Positions 1 through 8,119 of a DNA stretch of 64,000 nt are shown here, piece after piece (position 1 is the first letter of the stretch; each line of letters opens with the position of its first letter). The notes under the pieces were generated by a model. That model did not search any database. It was not told the DNA's origin and saw nothing but the letters and a program-made list of their open reading frames with translations. Where the stretch lies: NCBI RefSeq assembly GCF_047718555.1, contig NZ_JBDNRK010000011.1, positions 37,572-101,571 of the forward strand, in the 5' to 3' direction. Made by a program: the position numbers and the translations under genes. The DNA comes from Clostridium_I sp047718555. Its GTDB lineage: Bacteria; Bacillota; Clostridia; Clostridiales; Clostridiaceae.

Positions 1-189
1 AAGCAAAGTGAGTATTGTAAGCATTATAAGAAGTTTTATGTTATCTACATAATCTGTAGGACTTGATGCATTGTCTACAGATACATTTACCTTTGGCACA
101 GGTATAGTTGGAGCTGCATATGTATTTTTTCCAATAAAAAATATACAAAATAAAATCAAAATAGATATTATACAAGCTTTTTTCTTCAT
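1..189 (-). CDS. fliP: Flagellar export-gate protein FliP, N-terminal part (cut by window edge)
   Basis: This is the first 63 codons of FliP, a membrane subunit of the flagellar type III export gate (FliP5-FliQ4-FliR core). The protein begins M-K-K-K-A-C followed by a hydrophobic signal segment (about residues 5-25) and an A-A-P cleavage-like site. Then comes the family-typical short periplasmic stretch (NVSVDNASSPTDY) and the start of the first transmembrane helix (IKLLIMLTILTLL). An AGAGGAAG ribosome binding site precedes the ATG at 189. It follows fliO in the same direction, the usual gene order. The rest lies outside the window. Confidence 0.85.
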   Translation of the reverse strand, partial: MKKKACIISILILFCIFFIGKNTYAAPTIPVPKVNVSVDNASSPTDYVDNIKLLIMLTILTLL

Positions 190-203
190 TCTAATCTTCC
201 TCT

Positions 204-262
204 TTAATCTTAAGTATGTGAAAATAAATAACAATTGAAATATGCTGTCTATATTTTGTATT
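204..262. repeat. Partial copy of the AAATAAATAA dispersed palindromic repeat
   Basis: Between fliO and fliP lies TTAAGTATGTG followed by AAAATAAATAAC and a tail resembling the interior of the element at 58,932-59,097. It looks like one truncated arm of that family. The match is by eye and the limits are approximate. Confidence 0.4.
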
Positions 263-302
263 ATACAGGGAAACAGGTCGTAATAATAGTGCTATCATAT
301 TG

Positions 303-704
303 CTATTTCTTTTCTTTCCTCACAATTTTATCCTTTAGTGTTTTTAAAAACTCACTTTTGTCCCCAATGTTCAATTTATCTTTAAAATCCTTATAAAATT
401 CATTAAAATTTTTATATTGAGTCACTGTTTTGGACTCTTGAATTTTTTTTATTTCTTCACTATATAATTCCATTAGAATTTCCAGCTTGTTTCCACTGCT
501 TGAAAAAACATATCCCTTTTCTCCAATTTGTATTACCAAAAGGCTGTTTTCCTTTGTAAGGGGAAGTCTCTCTAATACCTTCATGTAGTTTCCATTTTGC
601 ATATTTTGCAGCTTATTCCCACCATATTTTATGCTTACGTATATTAGAGGTAAAATAACTAAAAGTGCTGCTACAAGCTTTAAAATCATTAACAATATTG
701 GCAT
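303..704 (-). CDS. fliO: Flagellar biosynthesis protein FliO (FliZ family)
   Basis: This 133-residue protein fits FliO, the small single-pass membrane protein that helps assemble the FliPQR export gate. One transmembrane helix (about residues 5-25, ILKLVAALLVILPLIYV) is followed by a cytoplasmic domain with the family signature: a V-L-E-R-L-P-L run, K-E-N-S-L-L-V-I-Q-I-G and a KGYVFSSS segment. GGGTGG lies about 8 bases before the ATG. It lies between fliL and fliP, the standard order in Firmicutes. The charged, lysine-rich C-terminus is common in the family. The function is assigned from hydropathy, motifs and gene order. Confidence 0.85.
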   Translation of the reverse strand: MPILLMILKLVAALLVILPLIYVSIKYGGNKLQNMQNGNYMKVLERLPLTKENSLLVIQIGEKGYVFSSSGNKLEILMELYSEEIKKIQESKTVTQYKNFNEFYKDFKDKLNIGDKSEFLKTLKDKIVRKEKK

Positions 705-727
705 CTACTTACCACCCTTGTTTATTT

Positions 728-768
728 GCATATTCAAATAGACAATTCAATTATTTATTTGAATATGC
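728..768. repeat. Short palindromic repeat (AAATAAAT family) between fliL and fliO
   Basis: GCATATTCAAATAGACAATT on one side is the near-exact inverse of AATTATTTATTTGAATATGC on the other, so transcript from either strand can fold into a hairpin. The arms match those of the longer elements near 59.0, 63.4 and 63.95 kb, so this is probably a minimal copy of the same family. It sits within the operon, and no T-run suggests termination. Confidence 0.6.
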
Positions 769-769
769 C

Positions 770-1273
770 CTATTGAACTACTAATTCGTCAAAATACACA
801 TGGCTTATTTTTCCATTTTTAAGTATTGGATTTACTGCATTAAGTATCTGCTGTTTTGTATCCTCTATACCCTTTCCAGTAAAATCAGAAGCCTTCTTGC
901 TTCTCAATATACTATTAACTGCATCACTTAAAATAGGCTTTTTATTTACAGTTTCACTCTCTAACTCACTTTTAAGTTTGCCGCTTTTAGCATCATAGCC
1001 AAAACTAACCTTTACCTTTAAATATCTCTGTGCGTCAGTATCCGATAGATTTACTACAGCTTCATCCAGGGAGTAAGTATTCTCATCTGCTGAGGTAATG
1101 GTAACCGCTGAGGCAGTATTATTTGATGCATTACTTGCATGCAGCTTTGATGCCCCGCCAAAGAAGAAAATATAACTTCCAAAGGCTCCAATTAAAACAA
1201 TAAGCAGCACTAATAATATTATAATTATTTTACCTACTCCATCTGCTTTGTTTCCATTTTTCTTTTCACTCAT
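770..1273 (-). CDS. fliL: Flagellar basal-body-associated protein FliL
   Basis: FliL is a single-pass membrane protein beside the stator that supports motor torque. The 167-residue product has a short lysine-rich cytoplasmic start, one transmembrane helix (about residues 15-36, IIIILLVLLIVLIGAFGSYIFFF), a serine/asparagine-rich linker and an extracytoplasmic FliL domain. That domain carries the typical L-S-D-T-D-A-Q-R-Y-L-K-V-K-V-S core and ends with I-L-K-N-G-K-I-S-H-V-Y-F-D-E-L-V-V-Q. An AAGAGGAG site precedes the ATG. It is flanked by flbD and fliO in one operon. Confidence 0.93.
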   Translation of the reverse strand: MSEKKNGNKADGVGKIIIILLVLLIVLIGAFGSYIFFFGGASKLHASNASNNTASAVTITSADENTYSLDEAVVNLSDTDAQRYLKVKVSFGYDAKSGKLKSELESETVNKKPILSDAVNSILRSKKASDFTGKGIEDTKQQILNAVNPILKNGKISHVYFDELVVQ

Positions 1274-1287
1274 AGACTCATCTCCTC

Positions 1288-1337
1288 TTGTAAATAAATT
1301 AAAAATGAATTTTTTAATGTTGTAAATTTATTTACAA
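1288..1337. repeat. Perfect 13-bp inverted repeat upstream of fliL
   Basis: TTGTAAATAAATT (1288-1300) is exactly inverted as AATTTATTTACAA (1325-1337) around a 24-base AT-rich loop. It lies between flbD and fliL and could be an RNA stem that shapes segmental stability, or a small member of the AAATAAAT repeat family. There is no GC-rich stem, so a terminator is unlikely. Confidence 0.6.
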
Positions 1338-1395
1338 AGTATTGTATTCTCACAATTATTTTATCAATAATAGGTTTAATAAATAAATTTTATAT

Positions 1396-1590
1396 TTATC
1401 TATAATTTGAATTATAAATCCTCTTTTTAAATAATATTATCTTATCTATAACTTCATCTGCAGTTTCCTCTACCAGATATTTATTTCCATTCATCAGGGT
1501 TATTACCGTTTCAGGTATCTCTTCAATCTTTTCAATATTATCTGAATTAATTATAAATTCCTTATGATTCATTCCGGTGAGCTTTATCAT
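1396..1590 (-). CDS. flbD: FlbD family flagellar protein
   Basis: This 64-residue protein matches the small FlbD family (Pfam FlbD, distinct from the Caulobacter regulator of the same name). It begins MIKLTGMNHKEF-I-I-N, continues with an I-E-E-I-P-E-T-V-I-T-L-M-N-G-N-K-Y-L-V segment and ends in a basic tail. Members are found directly after flgE in Gram-positive flagellar operons, exactly as here. The molecular role is not well defined. No transmembrane segment is seen. The preceding spacer carries a strong hairpin (1618-1658). Confidence 0.85.
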   Translation of the reverse strand: MIKLTGMNHKEFIINSDNIEKIEEIPETVITLMNGNKYLVEETADEVIDKIILFKKRIYNSNYR

Positions 1591-1617
1591 AAATTAACCT
1601 GCTTTCTTTAAGTTTGT

Positions 1618-1658
1618 TTGTGGGCCAGACCCAAATACCCACCAGATCTGGCCCACAA
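1618..1658. other. Strong GC-rich hairpin between flgE and flbD
   Basis: TTGTGGGCCAGA is perfectly inverted as TCTGGCCCACAA, giving a 12-bp stem around a 17-base loop. It starts 27 bases after the flgE stop. No U-run follows on the minus strand (CAAACTTAAAG), so it reads as a partial attenuator or 3' stabiliser of the hook mRNA and not as a full terminator. Confidence 0.7.
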
Positions 1659-1684
1659 AAATTAGTTATAGCCTATGTTTAAAA

Positions 1685-3967
1685 TTATCTTACCAAGTTT
1701 ATTATATCCTGTAAAACCTGGTCTCCAGTTGTAATAGTCTTACCATTGGCCTGGAAAGCTCTGCTTGCCACAATCATATCTGTAAATTGCTGAGCCAGGT
1801 CTACATTTGACATTTCAAGCATTCCCTGAAGAGTATCTCCATAACCATTACTGTTATCATCACCACTGGTATTTATACCACTTTTTACAACAGCATCTCC
1901 CGAGTTAACTGACACTGCATATAAATTATTTCCCTGCTTATCTAATCCTGCTGGATTTTTAAAGGAAGCCATAGCAATCTGTCCCAGTGTTGCAACTCTC
2001 TTATCTTCAAGAGTAGCAGTTATAACGCCATCCTTATCTATAGAAAAACTTGTCACTCTAAGATCCTGTCCTGTAGCAGGGTCGTGTACAGTGTCAGGTA
2101 TTCTTAAACTCTTTAAGTTGTTATCATAAGAATAAAGTTCTTTAGTTCCATCTACAAAATTTATAACTCCATTATTAGTTATACTCTCTACTGGAGTACC
2201 ACCTGACAATTGTCCAGAAGTTGTACCATTTATAGTTATTGGTGTACCACCAACCGCTATTGGTTGATTTATTCCCTTTAAAGAAAGCTGATTAGTAAGT
2301 GCTGCCTGTACTTGATTTGTAGTTACTGCTCCTGGAGTTACAAAATCTCCATTTACTGTTATAGTATGTTTATTTGTATCAATATCAACAGAGGTAGTTG
2401 TACCTGCTGAAATAGTTCCAATATTAATTGTATATCCGTTTAAAGCAGATCCTATTCCTGGTGTAAAATTTATTCCTCCAGCAGAAACAGCAATTGGTGC
2501 TGCAGCATTAGCTCCTCCATTAATTATATTTGAAGAAGTGTTTGACAGTAGTGTTGGTGTACCACTTACATTGACATTTGTCCCAAGCGGCAATCCTACT
2601 ACTGATGATAATGCACCCTGGTAGTCTGCAGCTGACATATTGTTTATGTTTCCATTTATAGTTATAACAGTTCCAGCTAAGCTAGCAGTAGCTGGTGTTG
2701 GTCCATTAATATTTCCAAATTGTATTGTATATCCTGACCAAACTCCATTACCACTAGCATCTTTAAAACTAATATTAAGTCCTCTATAAGATACATTACC
2801 GTTAGCATCAATACCATTAGATGGACTAATATTCATAGGTGAACCACTAACACTTACAGTAGCTCCTGCTGGAAGTGCTGGAACAGCCGTCTGTATGGCA
2901 GTTTGTACAGCATTTGCTGTAATGGCATTTGCATTTGTGAAATCTCCATTTATTGTTATGGTCTGATTTACCGTATCTATATTTGCTGAAATCGGATTAG
3001 AACCAGCAGGAATATTTGGTGAAACATTACCAAGTCTGATAGTATATCCATTTAACTGTGAGCCCTGATTAAAACTAAAAGTAAAGCCCCCTGCTGAAAC
3101 ATTTTGTGGTGCGGCTGGATCTACACCATTTGCATAGGCACTAGACGCAATTCCATTAATTGGTGTAGAATTTCCAACTACAGAAACGATCTGCGCTATA
3201 CCAGCCTGAGATAATGCATTATTCACAGCAGTCTGAACTCCTGCTGATGAAACCGCATTAACAGCACTAAAATCTCCATTTAATATTATCTTTTTATTAG
3301 TCTTATCCACTGTAGCAGTAGCTGTAGTGCCTGCTCCTACATCACCTAAAGCTATACTGTATCCATTCAAAGCTTCACCAGGTCCAAATTGAAAATTAAA
3401 ACCTCCAGCATTTATAACATTAGGAGCTGTAGCAGTAGCTGCAGTATTGGTTGGATCATTTGATAGTGAATATCCCATAATTCTATATCCATTTGAAGTC
3501 AAAAGATTTCCCGCATCGTCAAGAGCAAAAGAACCATCTCTTGTATATAAAAGCTGACTTCCTGAGGCTGAAAGTGAATTTGCGTCCACATTATGTGATC
3601 CCACTGCCTGATTAACATTTATAGTATTATCACGAAAAATTGCCGGTCCTTTGCCCACCATAAAATAGCCATCACCATCTACAGCAACATCTAGATTTCT
3701 ATTTGTAGACTGCATTGTTCCCTGACTAACTATAGTATCTATACCAGCCAGTTGAGTTCCAAGACCTACCTGACTTGGATTGGTACCACCCTGTGATGTA
3801 GAAGCTGACCCTGCATCTGCCACAGTTTGACTTAACATATCCTGAAATCTTGTTCTCGATGCTTTAAAAGCCGTAGTTCCCTCGTTGGCTATATTATTAC
3901 CGATTACGTCCAAAGCTGTCTGATTTGCCTGCATACCTGATATTCCTGAATTCAATGATCTTAACAT
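1685..3967 (-). CDS. flgE: Flagellar hook protein FlgE, enlarged by internal repeats
   Basis: FlgE polymerises into the hook, the universal joint between rod and filament. The N-terminus (MLRSLNSGISGMQANQTALD, then V-I-G-N-N-I-A-N) and the C-terminus (S-N-V-D-L-A-Q-Q-F-T-D-M-I-V-A-S-R-A-F-Q-A-N) are the conserved D0/D1 rod-hook signatures. At 760 residues it is far longer than a typical FlgE of about 260-450. The extra mass is four related blocks of about 90-100 residues (about 175-610), each with A-G-G-F/I-N/T-F, L-N-G-Y-T/S-I and an I-T-I-N-G-D-F or similar run. GGAGG lies 8 bases before the ATG. These blocks should form the surface-exposed part of the hook. Confidence 0.95.
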   Translation of the reverse strand: MLRSLNSGISGMQANQTALDVIGNNIANEGTTAFKASRTRFQDMLSQTVADAGSASTSQGGTNPSQVGLGTQLAGIDTIVSQGTMQSTNRNLDVAVDGDGYFMVGKGPAIFRDNTINVNQAVGSHNVDANSLSASGSQLLYTRDGSFALDDAGNLLTSNGYRIMGYSLSNDPTNTAATATAPNVINAGGFNFQFGPGEALNGYSIALGDVGAGTTATATVDKTNKKIILNGDFSAVNAVSSAGVQTAVNNALSQAGIAQIVSVVGNSTPINGIASSAYANGVDPAAPQNVSAGGFTFSFNQGSQLNGYTIRLGNVSPNIPAGSNPISANIDTVNQTITINGDFTNANAITANAVQTAIQTAVPALPAGATVSVSGSPMNISPSNGIDANGNVSYRGLNISFKDASGNGVWSGYTIQFGNINGPTPATASLAGTVITINGNINNMSAADYQGALSSVVGLPLGTNVNVSGTPTLLSNTSSNIINGGANAAAPIAVSAGGINFTPGIGSALNGYTINIGTISAGTTTSVDIDTNKHTITVNGDFVTPGAVTTNQVQAALTNQLSLKGINQPIAVGGTPITINGTTSGQLSGGTPVESITNNGVINFVDGTKELYSYDNNLKSLRIPDTVHDPATGQDLRVTSFSIDKDGVITATLEDKRVATLGQIAMASFKNPAGLDKQGNNLYAVSVNSGDAVVKSGINTSGDDNSNGYGDTLQGMLEMSNVDLAQQFTDMIVASRAFQANGKTITTGDQVLQDIINLVR

Positions 3968-4060
3968 ATTATACCTCCATTAATTTAAATTTATTTTATG
4001 GTATACTTTTTTGGGTTTCCATCAATCCACCCTTTGTAACTTCCTTTATTAAGGTCCAGT

Positions 4061-4450
4061 TTAAAGTAAAACCACACTATCCACATTGGTAAAAACATTA
4101 TTTTTAGCGGATTCTTTATCAACAGCTGTTATTACAGTTCTGTTTTTTACACTAGTCACAAGTGCCACATCCTTATACAATATGACAGAGTTTGTACATC
4201 CCTTTTTCTCTGCCTTATTTATGCCTTCATTTATATTTTTCATATCCTGCTCATTAAAACTTATATTTCTGCTATTAAGTCTTTCTTCAGCATGCTTTGA
4301 CATAATAAAGCTATCATTTTTACTAATTTCATCCTTTAATATGTTATTAAAATTTAAATTAGTTTTAATTTTTTCAGATACTTTTTTTTGTGAAAAGCCT
4401 TCAATTGGTTCTATAGGATAAACTTGTCCATTTATTACTCTATAACTCAT
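4061..4450 (-). CDS. Flagellar operon protein (TIGR02530-like)
   Basis: This 129-residue protein resembles the TIGR02530 'flagellar operon protein', which occurs only beside flgD/flgE in Firmicutes and related phyla. The diagnostic middle is visible: S-K-H-A-E-E-R-L-N-S-R-N-I, then an I-N-E-G-I-N-K-A-E-K-K-G segment, then A-L-V-T-S-V-K-N-R-T-V-I-T-A-V-D. It lies 9 bases after flgD and upstream of flgE. No signal peptide or membrane segment is seen. Its biochemical role is not established; the position suggests a part in hook assembly. Confidence 0.8.
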   Translation of the reverse strand: MSYRVINGQVYPIEPIEGFSQKKVSEKIKTNLNFNNILKDEISKNDSFIMSKHAEERLNSRNISFNEQDMKNINEGINKAEKKGCTNSVILYKDVALVTSVKNRTVITAVDKESAKNNVFTNVDSVVLL

Positions 4451-4459
4451 ATTTAACCT

Positions 4460-5134
4460 TTATTCATTACTTGAGTCAGTACTATCAGTTGATGTAGTAC
4501 TTTTATTAGTATCTGTGGAATCTGATGTAGTACTGGTTCCAGTGTTATTATTTGTACTAGTATTGGATGAAGTACTACTATTTGTACTAGTACTGGATGA
4601 GGTACTAGTAGTACTATTACTTGTACCACTTCCTGATGTGGTATTACTGCTTGTACTATCACCATCAGATTTAGTCCCTGGATTAACCTGTGTAATATCT
4701 CCATAATCAAAATCTTTAGTAATAGCTTTTCCATTGTCAGTAGTATCTACAGATAATGTTATTGCATCACCATCTTTTGTTACGGATTTAACTATACCCA
4801 TATAGTTATTTCCTAAGCTGTCCAGCGAATTAAATTTAACATTTACACCAATAAGATTAGCTGCTGAATTCAGCGTCATAGTTGAATTCAAATTTGCCAT
4901 CTGCTCCAGAGATGAAAACTGTGCAAGTTGTGCAACATACTGGGTTGAATCCTGATTACTGCTATTTGTTGGATCCTGATTGGATAGTTCAGCTGAAAGT
5001 ATCCTTAAAAATGAATTTTTGTCAATTTCCTGACCCTTTTTTACGATCTTTGTACCTTTATTTGTAGCCCCAGAACTTGTAACCGCTGACTGGTAACCTG
5101 TAAGAATGGGTGTACCATTAGTTGTATTAGCCAT
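4460..5134 (-). CDS. flgD: Hook-capping protein FlgD with a Ser/Thr/Asn-rich tail
   Basis: FlgD caps the growing hook and is needed for FlgE polymerisation. Residues about 35-75 hold the FlgD N-terminal signature: KNSFLRILSAELSNQDPTNS, then Q-Y-V-A-Q-L-A-Q-F-S-S-L-E-Q-M-A-N-L. A short beta-rich segment follows (to about residue 150), and the last 70 or so residues are almost only Ser, Thr, Asn, Asp and Gly. This tail is absent from short FlgD proteins and replaces the usual C-terminal Ig-like region. AAAGGAGG precedes the ATG. It sits between fliK and the TIGR02530 gene. Confidence 0.93.
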   Translation of the reverse strand: MANTTNGTPILTGYQSAVTSSGATNKGTKIVKKGQEIDKNSFLRILSAELSNQDPTNSSNQDSTQYVAQLAQFSSLEQMANLNSTMTLNSAANLIGVNVKFNSLDSLGNNYMGIVKSVTKDGDAITLSVDTTDNGKAITKDFDYGDITQVNPGTKSDGDSTSSNTTSGSGTSNSTTSTSSSTSTNSSTSSNTSTNNNTGTSTTSDSTDTNKSTTSTDSTDSSNE

Positions 5135-5146
5135 AATATACCTCCT

Positions 5147-7654
5147 TTATACTAAAACATTAACATTATTATTTTCAGCTATTTCATTTTCTAATTTATC
5201 CTGGCTTTCATTTAAATTATTATTTAAATTTAAATTACTGCTCTGATTATTAGTGTTTTCATTTTGTCTGCCATCAAACTGACTAAAATTACTGTTGTTA
5301 CTGAAATAAGTTGTATCATTGTTGTATATATTTATATCCAGACTGTGTATCTTAATATGGTTATTATTTAAGCTATTACTTATTTCATGTAAATTAGAAT
5401 TCAACAGATTATAAGCATCCTTGTTAGTTGCAGTTATAGTTGCTTTCATAATACCACTATCTGAGGTTATCTTTATCATTACTTCTCCTAATTCCTTTGG
5501 CATTATTTTTACAGTCATATCTTTTACATTATTGTCTTCCATATAACTTAAACTTTTAATTATATCTGAAGTAAAATTAGTTTTATTTATTACCGTTGGC
5601 TGTATATCTTCATTTTGTCTGCTGCCATTGGCATTGTTCAATGTAAACTGATTCATAATATTAATTACTTTAGAATATTGGTTGTCAGAATTATCATTAT
5701 TTATAAGTTGTCTCAAAAAATCATTATCTTTATTTTGTGACAAATTATCTGCTGACAATGATTTGTTAACTGATGTCTTATTATTTTCATTTAAATTCTC
5801 AAGTTCTGATAAAATATTCTTTAATGTGCTTATTTCTTTAGCATCTAACAGACTACTATTTTTATTTTCCTGTGGATTCTCTAGGATACCATTTTTTGTA
5901 CTATCTGAAGTTCCATCTGTCTTAATTTGATTTATATGATTCTGCTGCAAAATACCAGATGTATTAATCAATTCTAAAGATTTCAAATTAGTAGTAGTTT
6001 GTGATATACTTTGATTTTCACCATCAATATTTTTAATGTTATTGCCAGCATTGATGATATTATCATTACCTAACAAATCATTTCCTGACAATGATTCATT
6101 AACTGATGTCTTATCATTTCCATTTAAATTCTCAAGTTCTGATAAAATACTTTTCAATGTGCTTATTTCCTTAGCATTTAGTAAACTATTATTTTTATCT
6201 TCCTCGCTGCTATTTTGTATGGCAAGTACCTTAGAGGAATTTTTTAGATTTAATTTATCAGATAAAAAATTATTTTTATTAGCAGCTAAACTACCCTCAC
6301 TGTGAGCTCCAAAAGAAATTACTTTCTTTAACTCATTCACTATACGTCCTATAAATTTTTCATCACCTAAAGTCTCACCTATTTCAATTTGGTTTATATG
6401 GTTCTGCTGGAAAATATCAGATGTATTAATCAATTCTAAAGATTTCAAATTAGCAGTAGTTTGTGATATACTTTGATTTTCACCATCAATATTTTTAATG
6501 TTATTGCCAGCATTGATGATATTATCATTACCTAACAAATCATTTCCTGACAATGATTCATTAACTGATGTCTTATCATTTCCATTTAAATTCTCAAGTT
6601 CTGATAAAATACTTTTCAATGTGCTTATTTCCTTAGCATTTAGCAGACTATTATTTTTATCTTCCTCGCTGCTATTTTGTATTCCAAATACCTTAGAAGA
6701 ATTTTTTAGATTTAATTTATCAGATAAAAAATTGTTTTTATTAGCAGCTAAACTAGTTTCACTGTGAGTTCCAAAAGAAATTACTTTCTTTAACTCATTC
6801 ACCATATGTCCTATGAATTTTTCATCACCTAAAGTCTCATCTATTTCAATTTGGTTTATATGGTTCTGCTGCAAAATATCAGATGTATTAATCAATTCTA
6901 AAGATTTCAAATTAGCAATAGTTTGTGATATACTTTGATTTCCAAAATCAATATTTTTAATGTTATTGCTAGCATTGATGATATTATCATTACCTAACAA
7001 ATCATTTCCTGACAATGATTCATTAACTGATGTATTGTCATTTCCATTTAAATTCTCAAGTTCTGATAAAATACTTTTCAATGTGCTTATCTCTTCATTA
7101 CTCAATACACTATTGTTTTTATTATCTTGTATATTCTCTAAATCAACATTTTTTGTACCGTCTGAAATACCCTTAATATCTGATATAATTAAAGAAATTT
7201 TAGAATTTATGTCATTCAATGAAAATTTATTCTCTCCAGCGGCTATAGTGTCTACTTGTTTTATACTATCAACGAATTCATTTATTACAGATGAATTACT
7301 ATCTGTAATGCTTTCCTTCTGAATATTAACTGCCTTTGACTGCTGACACATCAAAGCAAGTAGTTCTTGAATATTTTGTCCTATTTTTCCAAGCAATTGT
7401 TTCTTACTGGAAATGTCTTTTAAATTATTGTGTTCATCAGATTTTTCTACGGTATTATCATCTTTATCTGATGATGAACTACCCAAATCATTACTATATA
7501 AATCAACTTTGTCACCTGACTTACTATCTGATGCTTCACCTAAAAAATCTTGAAATTTCGAACTATTGCTATTTTTAACCGCCTTATTTCCTTTTGTTAC
7601 ATTAGAGACAGCAATTATATCCTTAATACTAGTTGATATATTTATTTCACTCAC
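5147..7654 (-). CDS. fliK: Flagellar hook-length control protein FliK with large tandem repeats
   Basis: FliK is secreted during hook growth and acts as a ruler and export-specificity switch. The C-terminus (about residues 640-770) carries the Flg_hook core with M-T-V-K-I-M-P-K-E-L-G-E-V-M-I-K-I and A-T-I-T-A-T-N-K-D-A-Y-N-L-L-N, followed by an Asn-rich tail. The N-terminal two thirds contain a tandem repeat of 154 codons (462 bp) in roughly three copies, the last one truncated. I place the start at GTG 7654, 7 bases after GGAGG; that Shine-Dalgarno sequence lies at the 3' end of fliJ. At about 835 residues it is about twice a typical FliK. Confidence 0.92.
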   Translation of the reverse strand: MSEINISTSIKDIIAVSNVTKGNKAVKNSNSSKFQDFLGEASDSKSGDKVDLYSNDLGSSSSDKDDNTVEKSDEHNNLKDISSKKQLLGKIGQNIQELLALMCQQSKAVNIQKESITDSNSSVINEFVDSIKQVDTIAAGENKFSLNDINSKISLIISDIKGISDGTKNVDLENIQDNKNNSVLSNEEISTLKSILSELENLNGNDNTSVNESLSGNDLLGNDNIINASNNIKNIDFGNQSISQTIANLKSLELINTSDILQQNHINQIEIDETLGDEKFIGHMVNELKKVISFGTHSETSLAANKNNFLSDKLNLKNSSKVFGIQNSSEEDKNNSLLNAKEISTLKSILSELENLNGNDKTSVNESLSGNDLLGNDNIINAGNNIKNIDGENQSISQTTANLKSLELINTSDIFQQNHINQIEIGETLGDEKFIGRIVNELKKVISFGAHSEGSLAANKNNFLSDKLNLKNSSKVLAIQNSSEEDKNNSLLNAKEISTLKSILSELENLNGNDKTSVNESLSGNDLLGNDNIINAGNNIKNIDGENQSISQTTTNLKSLELINTSGILQQNHINQIKTDGTSDSTKNGILENPQENKNSSLLDAKEISTLKNILSELENLNENNKTSVNKSLSADNLSQNKDNDFLRQLINNDNSDNQYSKVINIMNQFTLNNANGSRQNEDIQPTVINKTNFTSDIIKSLSYMEDNNVKDMTVKIMPKELGEVMIKITSDSGIMKATITATNKDAYNLLNSNLHEISNSLNNNHIKIHSLDINIYNNDTTYFSNNSNFSQFDGRQNENTNNQSSNLNLNNNLNESQDKLENEIAENNNVNVLV
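5750..7125. repeat. 462-bp in-frame tandem repeats within fliK
   Basis: Blocks starting near 5925, 6387 and 6849 are nearly identical and spaced exactly 462 bp, for example the same 20-mer beginning at 6036, 6498 and 6960. A fourth, internally shortened copy lies at about 5750-5925. The period is a multiple of three, so copy changes keep the frame. Each unit encodes LSELENLNGND, SLSGNDLLGND and NELKKVISFG segments. Confidence 0.92.
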
Positions 7655-7658
7655 CCTT

Positions 7659-8096
7659 TCACCTCCTTTCAAATTTTCTTATAAACCCATACAATGCAAA
7701 TTCGTCATTAGCTTTTTGTTCAGCTAAATTCTGTTCTCTAACAAACCTAGCCTTTTGCTTATCTCTTAAAATTTCCACGGTCTTTCTGTCTATCTGCTTT
7801 TGCTTAAGTTCCTCCCTATGCTGATCTAGTTGAGTTTCTTTATTTGTAAGTTCCCTACTGGCCTGATCAATGCAACCTGAAAGAGAGTTTAAATAAGCCT
7901 GTGTCATTTTTTGCTGAACAATGGAACCGTATTTTCTTTCTTCGCTGAATTTTTTATAATTATCATTTAATTTTTCAAGACTTTTCTCTGCATTAATTTT
8001 TTCCTGCTGTGATTTTTTAAAATTAATTTTGCTCTCTTCTTCTTCATCTTTTCTTATATCTAAAAGCTTTTGAAGCCTGAATTTAAAGTTTTCCAT
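7659..8096 (-). CDS. fliJ: Flagellar export chaperone FliJ
   Basis: FliJ is a soluble coiled-coil stalk protein that links the FliI ATPase ring to the export gate. From ATG 8096 (8 bases after GAGAGG) the product has 145 residues, almost all heptad-patterned and rich in Glu, Lys and Gln. The start (M-E-N-F-K-F-R-L-Q-K-L-L-D-I-R-K) is typical of Gram-positive FliJ. It follows fliI by 23 bases and ends 4 bases before the GTG of fliK, so the three are probably translated from one message. Sequence identity in this family is low, so order and coiled-coil character carry much of the assignment. Confidence 0.9.
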   Translation of the reverse strand: MENFKFRLQKLLDIRKDEEEESKINFKKSQQEKINAEKSLEKLNDNYKKFSEERKYGSIVQQKMTQAYLNSLSGCIDQASRELTNKETQLDQHREELKQKQIDRKTVEILRDKQKARFVREQNLAEQKANDEFALYGFIRKFERR

Positions 8097-8119
8097 AATA
8101 TTTACCTCTCGTAAATAAA

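Noticed and set aside
4453..4734. Leu/Val/Ile-rich frame overlapping the end of flgD
   Set aside because: It is the shifted reading of the Ser/Thr-rich tail of flgD and lacks independent support.
5750..7125. Repeat array that could be taken for a CRISPR
   Set aside because: Units are 462 bp, in frame and coding, without short direct repeats and unique spacers.
5682..7578. A series of plus-strand open frames of 80-120 codons opposite fliK
   Set aside because: They recur at the 462-bp period of the fliK repeats and only mirror its codon bias; they have no ribosome sites and fliK itself is clear.
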